64,000 nt of DNA from Streptomyces sp. CG 926 (GTDB lineage: Bacteria > Actinomycetota > Actinomycetes > Streptomycetales > Streptomycetaceae): contig NZ_QGGZ01000008.1 of the NCBI RefSeq assembly GCF_003148825.1, positions 62,001 to 126,000 of the forward strand, written 5' to 3'. The stretch's first letter is position 1; each line of letters starts with the position of its first letter. The position numbers and the translations under genes were made by a program. Of the stretch, positions 33,605 through 41,904 are shown one piece after another. The notes under the pieces are model-generated. The model searched no databases. It was given only the letters and a program-made list of their open reading frames with translations, and had not been told where the DNA came from.

Positions 33605-35191
33605 ATGGTGGACACAGTCAAGCCTGCGGGGACCTCGGAGGAGGTGAAGCCGCGCAGCGTACGGGTCGTCCTCATGGCGCTCATGATCGCGATGCTGCTG
33701 GCGATGCTCGACAACATGATCATCGGCACCGCGATGCCGACGATCGTCGGCGAGCTCGGCGGTCTGGAGCACCTCTCGTGGGTGGTCACCGCCTACACGC
33801 TGGCCACCGCGGCCTCGACCCCGATCTGGGGCAAGATCGGCGACATGTACGGGCGGAAGGGCTCCTTCCTCACCTCGATCGTCATCTTCCTCATCGGCTC
33901 CGCGCTCAGCGGCATGGCCCAGGACATGGGCCAGCTGATCGGCTTCCGCGCGATCCAGGGCCTCGGTGCCGGTGGTCTGATGGTCGGCGTCATGGCGATC
34001 ATCGGCGACCTCATCCCGCCCCGTGAGCGCGGTAAGTACCAGGGCATGATGGCCGGCGTGATGGCCCTCGCCATGATCGGCGGCCCGCTGGTCGGCGGCA
34101 CCATCACCGACCACATGGGCTGGCGCTGGTCCTTCTACATCAACCTGCCGCTCGGCGCGGTCGCGCTGGCCATGGTCACCGCCGTGCTGCACCTGCCCAA
34201 GAAGCGGGCGCAGGGCAAGATCGACTACCTCGGTGCAGCGCTGCTGACCATCGCCATCACCTCCACCGTCCTCGTGACGACCTGGGGCGGCAACGAGTAC
34301 GCGTGGGGCTCCCTCGAGATCCTCGGCCTCATCGCCGTCGGCGTCCTGTCGACCGCCGCGTTCCTCTACGCGGAGACCAAGGCCGCCGAGCCGGTCATGC
34401 CGCTGCACATCTTCCGCAGCCGCAACTTCACCCTGATGTCGGTGATCGGGTTCCTCGTCGGCTTCGCGATGTTCGGCGGTGTGCTCTACCTCCCGCTGTT
34501 CCAGCAGTCGGTGCAGGGCGCCTCCGCCACCAACTCGGGTCTGCTGCTCCTGCCCATGCTGCTCTCGATGATGGTCGTCTCGCTGATCGCGGGCCGTGTC
34601 ACCACCAGCAGCGGCAAGTACAAGATGTTCCCGATCGCCGGCGGCGCGCTCATGGTCGTCGGGATGTTCCTGCTCGCGACCATGGACACCGACACCACCC
34701 GCCTGATGTCCGGCCTCTACATGGCCGTCCTGGGCGCCGGTCTCGGCTTCCTGATGCAGATCACCATGCTGGTCGCGCAGAACAGCGTCGACATGAAGGA
34801 CATGGGCGTCGCCTCCTCCTCGGCGACCCTCTTCCGTACGCTCGGCGGCTCCTTCGGCGTGGCCCTGATGGGCTCCCTCTTCACCTCCCGGGTCACGGAC
34901 ACCATGACCGAGCGTCTGGGTCCGGAGGCCGCCAAGGCCTCGGGCTCCGCCCAGCTGGACGCCGCGAGCCTGGCCAAGCTGCCCGAAGCGGTCCGCGACG
35001 CCTACCAGCACGCGGTGGCCGCCGGTACGCACTCGGCGTTCCTGCTCGGCGCGGCCATCGCCGTACTGGGCTTCGCGGCCGCCTGGTTCGTCAAGGAGGT
35101 TCCGCTCCGCGGCGCGGGCCCGGCCGCCCCGGCCGGTACCGCGGACGGCGAGAAGGTGGCTCCGGCCGCGCAGGAGTCGCTCGCGCACTGA
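33605..35191 (+). CDS. MFS drug transporter, DHA2 (EmrB/QacA) family, 14 TM
   Basis: 528 residues from the ATG at 33605 (GGGGAG upstream). Fourteen hydrophobic segments are visible. DHA2 signatures: LLAMLDNMIIGTAMPTIVGE in TM1, WVVTAYTLATAASTPIWGKI with GDMYGRKG (motif A), and RAIQGLGAGGLMVG (motif B). It is a proton-coupled exporter in the cytoplasmic membrane, likely for toxic or drug-like compounds. The C-terminal 35 residues are a Pro/Ala-rich cytoplasmic tail. Regulated by the adjacent TetR; a strong hairpin follows. Confidence 0.95.
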   Translation: MVDTVKPAGTSEEVKPRSVRVVLMALMIAMLLAMLDNMIIGTAMPTIVGELGGLEHLSWVVTAYTLATAASTPIWGKIGDMYGRKGSFLTSIVIFLIGSALSGMAQDMGQLIGFRAIQGLGAGGLMVGVMAIIGDLIPPRERGKYQGMMAGVMALAMIGGPLVGGTITDHMGWRWSFYINLPLGAVALAMVTAVLHLPKKRAQGKIDYLGAALLTIAITSTVLVTTWGGNEYAWGSLEILGLIAVGVLSTAAFLYAETKAAEPVMPLHIFRSRNFTLMSVIGFLVGFAMFGGVLYLPLFQQSVQGASATNSGLLLLPMLLSMMVVSLIAGRVTTSSGKYKMFPIAGGALMVVGMFLLATMDTDTTRLMSGLYMAVLGAGLGFLMQITMLVAQNSVDMKDMGVASSSATLFRTLGGSFGVALMGSLFTSRVTDTMTERLGPEAAKASGSAQLDAASLAKLPEAVRDAYQHAVAAGTHSAFLLGAAIAVLGFAAAWFVKEVPLRGAGPAAPAGTADGEKVAPAAQESLAH

Positions 35192-35264
35192 CCGGGTACG
35201 TACCGCCGCGCCGGCAACGGCGTCGGCACCTGTACCTGTACCTGTACGAGCACCCGCACCACCA

Positions 35265-35305
35265 GGAAGGCGGCACCACCGGGACGACCGGCGGTGCCGC
35301 CTTCC
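35265..35305. terminator. Terminator hairpin after the MFS gene
   Basis: Perfect 13-bp arms (35265-35277 and 35293-35305, GGAAGGCGGCACC and its complement) enclose a 15-nt loop. It is 74 bp after the transporter stop. Just upstream (35230-35249) is a small CTGTAC hexamer tandem repeat of three copies. The gap to the next gene holds no other structure. Confidence 0.75.
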
Positions 35306-35461
35306 GGCATGTCCGGGCGCCACCGGCGTGCCGGACGCCGCGGACCGACCGGAGTGCGGGAGGGCCTGGGTGCCGAGTACCCGAGGTGCCGGAGTGCCCG
35401 AGGTGCCCGAGGGGCTCGGGTGCCGGGCGTCGCGGGCCCGGCAAGATCCGGACGAGACGGC

Positions 35462-35857
35462 CTAGCCGGGGTCGTCGGTCTCCCAGGGGTGCACGAAGGC
35501 GTCGGGGCGCAGTCCCCACGCGTCGAGCACCACGCGCAAGGCGGCCTCGTCCGCCGCGTCGGCGGACGCGACGAGGACCGCGCCGATGTCGTGGTCGAAG
35601 CCGTCGATGCGCGCGCCGTCGTACTCACGGTGCCGCACGCGGAAGCTGCGGCCCCTGTCCGCGCGCACCCACCCCTCGTCCCGCGCCCGGGCGTCGGACC
35701 GTCCGTTGTCGGGGGAGATGTCCACGAACGCGCGGCGGCCCGGGCGGGACGCCGGGACCTCCGTCACCAGTTTCCGGCCGAGGCGCAGCGTGGTCAGCTT
35801 GTCCACCGCCCAGTCGGCTCCGTCGTCCGTCGAGTCCTTGGCGTCCATGGGGAGCAT
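35462..35857 (-). CDS. Hypothetical protein
   Basis: 131 residues, soluble and charged (VDISPDNGRSDARARDEGWV, FDHDIGAVLVASADAADEAA). No signal peptide or known motif. Two in-frame ATGs (35857 and 35848) lie close together and neither has a strong ribosome site. The gene stands alone, convergent with the MFS gene. Confidence 0.6.
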   Translation of the reverse strand: MLPMDAKDSTDDGADWAVDKLTTLRLGRKLVTEVPASRPGRRAFVDISPDNGRSDARARDEGWVRADRGRSFRVRHREYDGARIDGFDHDIGAVLVASADAADEAALRVVLDAWGLRPDAFVHPWETDDPG

Positions 35858-35982
35858 TCTGATCGAGCGGCGGACCGGTGAACCTCGGTGCGCATACGCC
35901 GATTTGGGGTCCGGAGCGCGCGGCGCCCGAAGGCGCGCCCGTTTCGGGTGTGTTCGGGTGGGCAGGTATGCAACTCCACAAA

Positions 35983-35994
35983 GGACTAAAGTCC
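35983..35994. promoter_or_regulatory. DosR/OsdR-like box upstream of polysaccharide deacetylase
   Basis: GGACTAAAGTCC is a palindrome; in context AGGACTAAAGTCCC matches 13 of 14 positions of the mycobacterial DosR core GGGACTWWAGTCCC. Streptomyces has related NarL-type dormancy regulators (OsdR). It lies 118 bp upstream of the deacetylase ATG and is the only such box noticed in the window. Confidence 0.5.
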
Positions 35995-36111
35995 CATCGA
36001 TCCCAACAGCCCCATAACAGGGAATTTATGGGCTATTTGGTTGGAACTCCTCGCCGGCGACGAACGTCCTGATCCACAGGACGCTCGCACAGCGGATGGG
36101 GAGGACAGTTC

Positions 36112-36975
36112 ATGGGTTTCTTGGCGCGCGCGAACAAGAAGGGCTTCCGGGCCGGTGCCGTCGTCGTCGCCTCGGCCACCGCCGTGGCGGCGACCGCGTG
36201 GGGTGTGGCAGCCCTGGTCGGACCGGGCGGAACCGCCGCCTCCCGGCAGAACGTGGCCCGGCCGGGCGCCACCGACAACTCCGGCCGTGGTGACGACGGT
36301 CGGCCCGGACAGCAGGCCCAGCAGATACCCGAGGGCATAGCCCACGCGTCCGAGAGCGGCGGCAACGCCGTCAACATCACCATCGACGACGGCCCCGACC
36401 CCCGCTGGACCCCGAGGGTGCTGGACGTCCTTCGGCGGCACGACGTCAAGGCGACCTTTTGCATGGTCGGACCGCAGGCCAAGGCCCACCCCGACCTGGT
36501 GAGGAAGGTGGTCGCGGCCGGACACCGGCTCTGCGACCACACCATGAACCACGACACGGCCATGGACAAGAAGCCGGTCGCCTACCAGGAAGCGCAGATC
36601 CTGGAGGCGAAGAAGCTGATCGAGGAAGCCGCGGGCGGCGGCGCGAAGGTCGACTACTACCGGGCCCCCGGCGGCGCGTTCACCCCCGACAGCCGGCGCA
36701 TCGCCGCCGCGCACGGCATGCGGCCGCTCGGCTGGAACGTCGACACCAAGGACTTCGACAAGCCGGGCACGGCCGCCATCGTGAACGCCGTCAAGCGCGA
36801 GATCGGCAACGGCCCGACCGTGCTCTTCCACGACGGCGGCGGCAACCGCGCCCAGACCGTCGACGCCCTCGACCAGGTGCTCACCTGGCTGAAGGAGCAG
36901 GGCCGCCCCACCGGCTTCCCCGTCCGCACCACCCCCGACGCCCCCGCCGCCGGGACCGCTTCCGACGCACCCTGA
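36112..36975 (+). CDS. Secreted polysaccharide deacetylase (NodB domain)
   Basis: 287 residues. An N-terminal signal/anchor (about 15-38) is followed by a disordered linker and a NodB (CE4) domain from about 85. Motif 1 is ITIDDGPD (Asp pair), motif 2 the metal-binding HTMNH, motif 3 DYYRAPGGAF, and motif 5 TVLFHDGGG. It would remove acetyl groups from an envelope polymer such as peptidoglycan or poly-N-acetylglucosamine outside the cell. GGGGAGG precedes the ATG. The leader contains a DosR-like box and two hairpins (around 36009-36031 and 36065-36083), so regulation may be complex. Confidence 0.92.
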   Translation: MGFLARANKKGFRAGAVVVASATAVAATAWGVAALVGPGGTAASRQNVARPGATDNSGRGDDGRPGQQAQQIPEGIAHASESGGNAVNITIDDGPDPRWTPRVLDVLRRHDVKATFCMVGPQAKAHPDLVRKVVAAGHRLCDHTMNHDTAMDKKPVAYQEAQILEAKKLIEEAAGGGAKVDYYRAPGGAFTPDSRRIAAAHGMRPLGWNVDTKDFDKPGTAAIVNAVKREIGNGPTVLFHDGGGNRAQTVDALDQVLTWLKEQGRPTGFPVRTTPDAPAAGTASDAP

Positions 36976-37018
36976 CAGGGCCCAGGCCCGCCCTGACAGG
37001 CCCCTGGCCCGCCCTGAC
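36971..37018. repeat. 21-bp tandem repeat at the end of the deacetylase gene
   Basis: Units starting at 36971, 36992 and 37013 share CCTGACAGG and CCCGC with a 21-bp period (two full copies plus a partial). The first unit includes the stop codon of the deacetylase gene. Each full unit repeats an in-frame-looking TGA. Meaning unknown; likely replication slippage. Confidence 0.6.
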
Positions 37019-37076
37019 ACGCCGTCCGCCGGGCGAACGGGTGACGGTCGACGACGCGGACCCGCCCGCGTTGTTC

Positions 37077-37112
37077 CCTGGTCGGGCACGGACGAACGTA
37101 CGCCCGACCAGG
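37077..37112 (+). promoter_or_regulatory. 11-bp hairpin overlapping the ribosome site of the NTF2-like gene
   Basis: Arms CCTGGTCGGGC (37077-37087) and its complement (37102-37112) enclose 14 nt. The right arm ends in AGG, the first bases of the AGGAGG ribosome site (37110-37115) before the GTG at 37121. It could terminate transcription from the deacetylase gene or partly block translation of the next gene. Confidence 0.5.
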
Positions 37113-37120
37113 AGGCTCCT

Positions 37121-37450
37121 GTGGCCATCGCCCCCGCCAGACTGTCCGACCCGGTGGTCGGCGCCCTCGTCGCCGCCGTCAACGCGCACGACAAGGACGC
37201 CTTCCTCGCGGTCCTGACCGCCGACGCGACCATGTCCGACGACGGCTCCGACCGCGATCTGCAGGACTGGAACGACCGGGAGATCTTCGACTCCGGCGGT
37301 CACATGGACGTCCAGTCCGAGTCCGACGGCGGCCGCACCCTGCTCGTCAACTACCGCAACGACACCTGGGGCGAGATGCGCACCACCTGGCGCTTCGTCA
37401 TCGCCCCCGGCGGCGGCCGGATCAGCCGCTTCGAGACCGGTCAGGCCTGA
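37121..37450 (+). CDS. NTF2/SnoaL-like small protein
   Basis: 109 residues with the SnoaL-like pattern VGALVAAVNAHDKDAFLAVL, TADATMSDDG, then DWNDREIFDSGGHMDV and TWRFVIAPGGGRISRFETGQ. Such proteins are cone-shaped enzymes or ligand carriers; the role here is unknown. GTG start with AGGAGG 5 bp upstream. Its last 10 bp (TCAGGCCTGA) are shared with the convergent hydrolase gene. Confidence 0.8.
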   Translation: MAIAPARLSDPVVGALVAAVNAHDKDAFLAVLTADATMSDDGSDRDLQDWNDREIFDSGGHMDVQSESDGGRTLLVNYRNDTWGEMRTTWRFVIAPGGGRISRFETGQA

Positions 37451-38661
37451 GCGGACTGCGGCCCCCGCGCCACGCCCAGCACCGCCGCCGTCAGCCGGTC
37501 GTTCTCCGGGGCCCGCCCGCCGGGGAAGCCGAAGCGGCGGCGCGTGTAGCCGTACGCGATCCCCGTGGCCGGGTCGGCGAAGCCCTGGGCCCCCGCCGCG
37601 CCGCAGTGCCCGAAGGCCCCGGGGCCCACCGCGGGCTGCTGCTCGAAGCCCAGCCCGAAGTGGTCGAACTCCCCGGTCACCGCGTCCTGGCCCGGGGTGT
37701 GCAGCCGCGCGAACTCGGCGGCCGTGTCCGGCTCCAGCAGTGGCGCCCGGCCGTCCATCACACTGATCGCCGCCGCGTACAGGCCCGCGACACCGCGCGC
37801 CGAGCCGATGCCGCCCGCCGAGGTCGGGCCGAGCTCGCGGGTCCTCGGGTGGTTGGCGTGGGCGACCGGGTCCATCGGCGGCTCCCGGTGCGCGTTGAAG
37901 GCGACCGCGAGCAGTTCCGGCAGCGGCCCCGCCGCCTCCCGCGCCGCCCGCTGGGCGGGCGTCGGCAGCATCTCCAGCACCGGCTTCCACCGGCCCTGCT
38001 GCGAGGCCGGCAGGCCCATGTAGAGGTCCAGTCCGTACGGGGCGCGCACGCGCTCCTCGTACAGCTCCTGGATCAACCTGCCGGTCGCCCGTCGGACCAC
38101 CTCGCCGGTCAGCGCGCCGATCACGAACGCGTGGTAGCCGTAGGCCTCGCCCGGCTCCCAGAACGGCTTCTGCGCGACGAGCCGGGCCGCGATCGTCTCG
38201 TCGTCCGCGATCTCGTCGTGGTCGAGGCCCTCGTCCGTGCCGATCAGCCCGGACCGGTGCGCCAGCAGCCCGCGCAGCGTCAGCCGCTCCTTGCCGTCCC
38301 CGGTGAACTCCGGCCAGTACGAGGACACCGGGCGGTCCAGGTCCAGTACGCCGTCCTGCACGAGCAGCGCCACCACGAGGTGCGCCGCGCCCTTGGTGAT
38401 GGAGAAGACCCCGCTGACGGTGTCCCCGTCCGTGTCCTCGCCCGCCCACAGGTCGACCACGCGCCGGCCCCGGTGGTGCACCACGAGCTGGGCCTCGGGG
38501 GAGTGCGGCTCGGCCGCCACGAAGGCGGCGAACTCCTCCCGCACCGGCTCCCAGCCCGCCGCCACCGTGCCGCCCACGCCGCCGCCCTTGTCGCCGCCCA
38601 CGCCACCGCCCATGTCGCCGCTCAGGCCGTCGCCCGTGCCACCACTCACGTACTCGCCCAT
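37441..38661 (-). CDS. Serine hydrolase, class C beta-lactamase/EstB type
   Basis: About 406 residues from the ATG at 38661; an in-frame ATG 24 bp upstream is possible. After a Gly/Asp-rich start, the catalytic SITK (SxxK, in VSGVFSITKGAAHLV), a Tyr motif around AYGYHAF and GHCGAAG in place of KTG fit the class C/esterase family. No signal peptide is visible, so a cytoplasmic esterase or lipid/peptide hydrolase is more likely than a beta-lactamase. Ends overlapping the NTF2-like gene. Confidence 0.87.
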   Translation of the reverse strand: MGEYVSGGTGDGLSGDMGGGVGGDKGGGVGGTVAAGWEPVREEFAAFVAAEPHSPEAQLVVHHRGRRVVDLWAGEDTDGDTVSGVFSITKGAAHLVVALLVQDGVLDLDRPVSSYWPEFTGDGKERLTLRGLLAHRSGLIGTDEGLDHDEIADDETIAARLVAQKPFWEPGEAYGYHAFVIGALTGEVVRRATGRLIQELYEERVRAPYGLDLYMGLPASQQGRWKPVLEMLPTPAQRAAREAAGPLPELLAVAFNAHREPPMDPVAHANHPRTRELGPTSAGGIGSARGVAGLYAAAISVMDGRAPLLEPDTAAEFARLHTPGQDAVTGEFDHFGLGFEQQPAVGPGAFGHCGAAGAQGFADPATGIAYGYTRRRFGFPGGRAPENDRLTAAVLGVARGPQSAQA

Positions 38662-38819
38662 CGGATCCCCCGTCGATCGCCGCATCGGTCTGTTCTCGGA
38701 CGGGGTAACGAGAGCTGATCATCAGGTATTTCCACGGCCACCGGAACCGCGCGCTCCCGTACGGGTGAAAGCGCGCCCGGCGTCGTTCCGGCCCGCCGCG
38801 GGACCCCGTTGGTCCGGGT

Positions 38820-39446
38820 ATGAAGCGCACCCGCATCGCCGCTCTCGCCCTCGCCACCGCCTCCGCCGCCCTCGCGCCGCTCCTGGGCCAGGCCGCCACC
38901 GCCGCGGAGGGCGGGGCGTACCTCCAGGACCCGGCCGGCGGCGAGAAGTCCATGAAGTCGATGTGGACCAAGGACGAGATGCACAAGGTGGAGGGGCAGC
39001 TGCGCTTCCACCCCGGAGTCCAGTACAAGACGGTCACCCGCCCGGGGCCCGCGGCTGCGCCGGACTACGAGCGCCGCTCCGGCGACCCCAAGACCCTGGC
39101 CTGGCTGCCCTCGTACGAGTTCGCCTGGTCGGTGTCGGACTCGACGCTGGTGAAGAAGGCGGTGACGGTCAAGGAGGGCGCGCACCCGATCGTCGTGCAC
39201 GCCGTGCTGCGCGACGCGGACGGGGTCAGGGTCGGGGAAGTGCGCAAGGAGCTGGCGGGGAAGCCGCCGACCGGGCGCGAGAAGGTCGCGGGCGGCAAGC
39301 GGATCGCCTGCGACACCGGGGAGTACACGGTGGAGTGGTCGCTCACGCGCTCGGGATACGGAACGCTGGGGGGCACGCTGCGCTGGGACTCCAGCTGCGA
39401 GCAGTACCGGACGGCGTTCGCCTCGGACCACGGGCCGCAGCGCTGA
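38820..39446 (+). CDS. Secreted hypothetical protein
   Basis: 208 residues with a Sec signal peptide (MKRTRIAALALATASAALAP..., cleavage near ATAA-EGG, about 29). The mature part has two Cys near the C-terminus (IACDTGEYTVEW and WDSSCEQY) that could pair. No known domain recognised. Divergent from the serine hydrolase gene. Confidence 0.72.
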   Translation: MKRTRIAALALATASAALAPLLGQAATAAEGGAYLQDPAGGEKSMKSMWTKDEMHKVEGQLRFHPGVQYKTVTRPGPAAAPDYERRSGDPKTLAWLPSYEFAWSVSDSTLVKKAVTVKEGAHPIVVHAVLRDADGVRVGEVRKELAGKPPTGREKVAGGKRIACDTGEYTVEWSLTRSGYGTLGGTLRWDSSCEQYRTAFASDHGPQR

Positions 39447-39608
39447 GCGGCTGAGGGGGAGGGTCCGGGTGGAGGCCGGTCGCCCCGTGCACCTTGTGGG
39501 TGCTCGTCGGGCGACTGGGCCGAGGCCTTGGATCAAGTGCCGTAGTGGCCATGCTGCCGCACAGGGTGGTCTGCGGCAGGGGTCGAAGGTCCCGTGTCGA
39601 GGAAATTC

Positions 39609-40895
39609 TCAGTGCTTCTTGGAGGCCTGGGCGGCCTGTTGGGCGATGTCCTCCAGAACGCCCTTCGGGCTGCCGGTCGGTTCCACCGCGCGTCCGATGT
39701 TGCGCTTGATGGTGTCGCTGACCGTCAGCCAGGCCGGGTCGTTGACCGGGTAGAGCTGGGCGCCGCGCAGCGCGTTCAGGAACTGCGTGTCGTTCTTGTC
39801 CAGGCCGCCGCCGGCCGGGGTGCGCGAGGCGGTGACGGTGGACGGCAGCAGGTGGTAGCGGTCGGCGAAGTCCGACAGGTTCTTGTCCTGGTAGATGAAC
39901 TCCAGGAACGTGCCGATCTCCGCGCGCTTGCCGTTCTGCTTGAAGGCCATCATCCAGTCGGCGACACCGACGGTGGGCGGCGGCACCCCGGTGCCGAGGT
40001 TGTCCGAGACGGGCATCGAGGTGGTCGAGACGACGATGCCCTTGGTGCGCGCCTCGTGGGCGAGCGAGGGATAGCCGTTGACCATGCCGACCTCGCCGCG
40101 CAGGAAGGCGGCGAAGGCGTCGGCGCGGTTCAGCTCCGACGGCGGGGTCGGACCGGTGAGTCCGGGACCGACCATCTCGCGCTTGACCCAGTCCCAGGTC
40201 GCGATGTTCTGATCCGAGGCCAGGCTGTAGTTGCCGGCGCTGTCGGCGTAGCCACCGCCGTTGCTCAGCTCCCAGATCAGCGCCTCGGCGTGCGCCTCCT
40301 CCGGGCCGAGCGGCAGGGCGTAGGGGTACTTCACACCCTTGTCCTTGAGCGCCTTGGCGTCGGTCTTGAGGTCGGCCCAGGTCTTCGGGGGCTCCTTGAT
40401 GCCGGCCTTGGCGAAGAGCGCCTCGTTGTAGAAGAGCAGACGGCTGCTCGCCACGAAGGGCAGGCCGTAGAGGCTGTTGCCGACCGAGCCCGCGTCGGCG
40501 AGCGGCTGGAGGAAATTCGCCTCGGCGGTGACCGAGAGGAGTTCGTCCGCGGGATACAGCTTTCCCTGGGCCGCGAAGTCCGAGTAAGAACCCATCAGGG
40601 CCACATCCGGCGCCTTGCCGGCCTTGACCATACGGGAGACCTCGCGGTCGATGTCGGCCCAGGGCAGGAGCTTGACGTCGAGCTTGATTCCGGGGTTCGC
40701 CTCGTTGAAATCGGTCGCCATCTTCTCCCAGTAGGGCTTGGAACTGGTGGCCGGGCTGTCGCCGTATTCGGCGGCGACCAGGTGCAGCGTGGCCGCGTCA
40801 CCTGCGTCGTCTGCGGAGCCACCACATCCGGCCAGTGGTATCAACAGACCGAGCGCGGCCGTGGTGGCGGTCGCGCCGGAAATTCTTCGTCGCAC
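39609..40895 (-). CDS. ABC transporter sugar-binding lipoprotein (family 1), orphan
   Basis: 428 residues. Signal peptide with lipobox LIPLAGCG (Cys about 24). The family 1 solute-binding fold is visible in FNEANPGIKLDVKLLPWADI, GKAPDVALMGSYSDFAAQGK, then YGLPFVASSRLLFYNEALFA and TWADLKTDAKAL; such proteins bind sugars or oligosaccharides. The GTG start lies after an AT-rich promoter region with an inverted repeat. No permease or ATPase genes flank it, so it must use a transporter encoded elsewhere. Confidence 0.9.
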   Translation of the reverse strand: MRRRISGATATTAALGLLIPLAGCGGSADDAGDAATLHLVAAEYGDSPATSSKPYWEKMATDFNEANPGIKLDVKLLPWADIDREVSRMVKAGKAPDVALMGSYSDFAAQGKLYPADELLSVTAEANFLQPLADAGSVGNSLYGLPFVASSRLLFYNEALFAKAGIKEPPKTWADLKTDAKALKDKGVKYPYALPLGPEEAHAEALIWELSNGGGYADSAGNYSLASDQNIATWDWVKREMVGPGLTGPTPPSELNRADAFAAFLRGEVGMVNGYPSLAHEARTKGIVVSTTSMPVSDNLGTGVPPPTVGVADWMMAFKQNGKRAEIGTFLEFIYQDKNLSDFADRYHLLPSTVTASRTPAGGGLDKNDTQFLNALRGAQLYPVNDPAWLTVSDTIKRNIGRAVEPTGSPKGVLEDIAQQAAQASKKH

Positions 40896-41024
40896 GGGTG
40901 TATTCCCCTGATTTTCTTTTGGATCCCGTTATTACTTATGAGTTGCTCCGGGCGGAGGTGTCCCTCGATGGCCCGTTGGCCGGAATTCTCTCCTGACGGA
41001 GGGGTGGTTGATTCCATTGGGGGT

Positions 41025-41050
41025 CCACTTGTGTTCAATGCTCCAAGTGG
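41025..41050. promoter_or_regulatory. Inverted repeat, possible operator of the sugar-binding gene
   Basis: CCACTTG (41025-41031) and CAAGTGG (41044-41050) are perfectly complementary over 7 bp with a 12-bp spacer, 130 bp upstream of the GTG at 40895 and downstream of the previous gene's terminator. Position suggests a regulator site; a weak plus-strand hairpin is the alternative. Confidence 0.4.
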
Positions 41051-41112
41051 GTCTTTTGTTTATGGTGTTTTCCGATATGCGATCCGAATACTGGACGCGC
41101 GTAGACATGCCG

Positions 41113-41141
41113 AAAAGCCCGCTCCGGTCTCGGAACGGGCT
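41113..41141 (-). terminator. Rho-independent terminator of the SUKH gene
   Basis: On the minus strand, AGCCCG and TCCG segments pair with CGGA and CGGGCT around a 4-nt loop (one internal mismatch), and the stem is followed directly by TTTT. It is 87 bp after the SUKH stop. Confidence 0.7.
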
Positions 41142-41227
41142 CTGAGGGCTCTGAGTGCGTTGCGGGCGCCACGGGCGCCACGGGCGCCACGGGCCTTCGC
41201 GGGGCGCCGGTGCGGTCGCCGGGTCGG

Positions 41228-41845
41228 TCAGTCGGCGAACTCGCCCGCGTACGGGTCGGGCTCGCCCGTCTCGGGGTTCCGGCCCTCCTGCCAGCGCCGC
41301 TGGGCCTTGCGCCAGTGCACGAAGCTGAGGTGGCCGCCGTCCCAGAAGGTGATGCTGACGGGGCTCACGTCGAACTCGTCGGAGCACAGTCGGTAGAGGA
41401 ACTCGGCCATGCCGTACGGATACACCGCGAAGGAGTCGGCGGTGTGCCGCCCGCAGACCAGGACCGGCCACCGGTCCGGGTCGGGGTCCGAGGTGAGCCA
41501 GCACAGGATGTCCGACCCGCCGGTGACCCCCCAGGCGATGATCGACTCCGGGTCCACGTCGAAGGCGGAGCGGCCGCCCTCCGCCTCCCAGGTCTGCCGT
41601 GCGTTGCCGGTCTCCTCGGCCATCCCGGCCGGGTCCCACTGGAGCCCGGGCTTGGGCAGCGGCAGCAGGATGCTGGCCTCGCCGTTGATGGAACCCGCGC
41701 CGAACCGGCCCATGAAGGCGATGAAATCGGCCGGGAACCGGGTCCCCCAGACGGCCTCCACCGCCGGCCAGTCGATGTCCTCGTCGGCGCCGTGCGTCGC
41801 CGGCATGATCTGCTCCAGCGCCTTGATCCGCGCGTTCTCCGTCAT
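41228..41845 (-). CDS. SMI1/KNR4 (SUKH) domain protein
   Basis: 205 residues. The SUKH signature is IDWPAVEAVWGTRFPADFIA followed by FMGRFGAGSINGEASILLP. SUKH proteins often act as immunity proteins to toxins, but many are stand-alone. No toxin or polymorphic-toxin gene is adjacent, so the role here is open. Cytoplasmic, monocistronic. Confidence 0.85.
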   Translation of the reverse strand: MTENARIKALEQIMPATHGADEDIDWPAVEAVWGTRFPADFIAFMGRFGAGSINGEASILLPLPKPGLQWDPAGMAEETGNARQTWEAEGGRSAFDVDPESIIAWGVTGGSDILCWLTSDPDPDRWPVLVCGRHTADSFAVYPYGMAEFLYRLCSDEFDVSPVSITFWDGGHLSFVHWRKAQRRWQEGRNPETGEPDPYAGEFAD

Positions 41846-41904
41846 GCCGCTCCCCTGATGCCCCAGCTCAACCGCCCCAACCTACTGCCAGTGGGGGGCC
41901 TCGC

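Larger units (their letters stand above)
40896..41227. other. Intergenic region with terminator, inverted repeat and 9-bp tandem repeat
   Basis: Between the SUKH gene (leftward) and the sugar-binding gene (leftward). It holds a 9-bp tandem repeat CGGGCGCCA of three copies (about 41163-41190), a terminator for the SUKH gene (41113-41141), an inverted repeat CCACTTG...CAAGTGG (41025-41031/41044-41050) and an unusually AT-rich stretch (40910-41090) likely to be the promoter of the sugar-binding gene. Confidence 0.6.

Noticed and set aside
41163..41190. Iterons of a replication origin
   Set aside because: Only three 9-bp GC-rich copies with no replication gene; simple slippage repeat.
41228..41845. 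Immunity protein of a polymorphic toxin system
   Set aside because: SUKH fold fits, but no toxin or secretion gene lies nearby.
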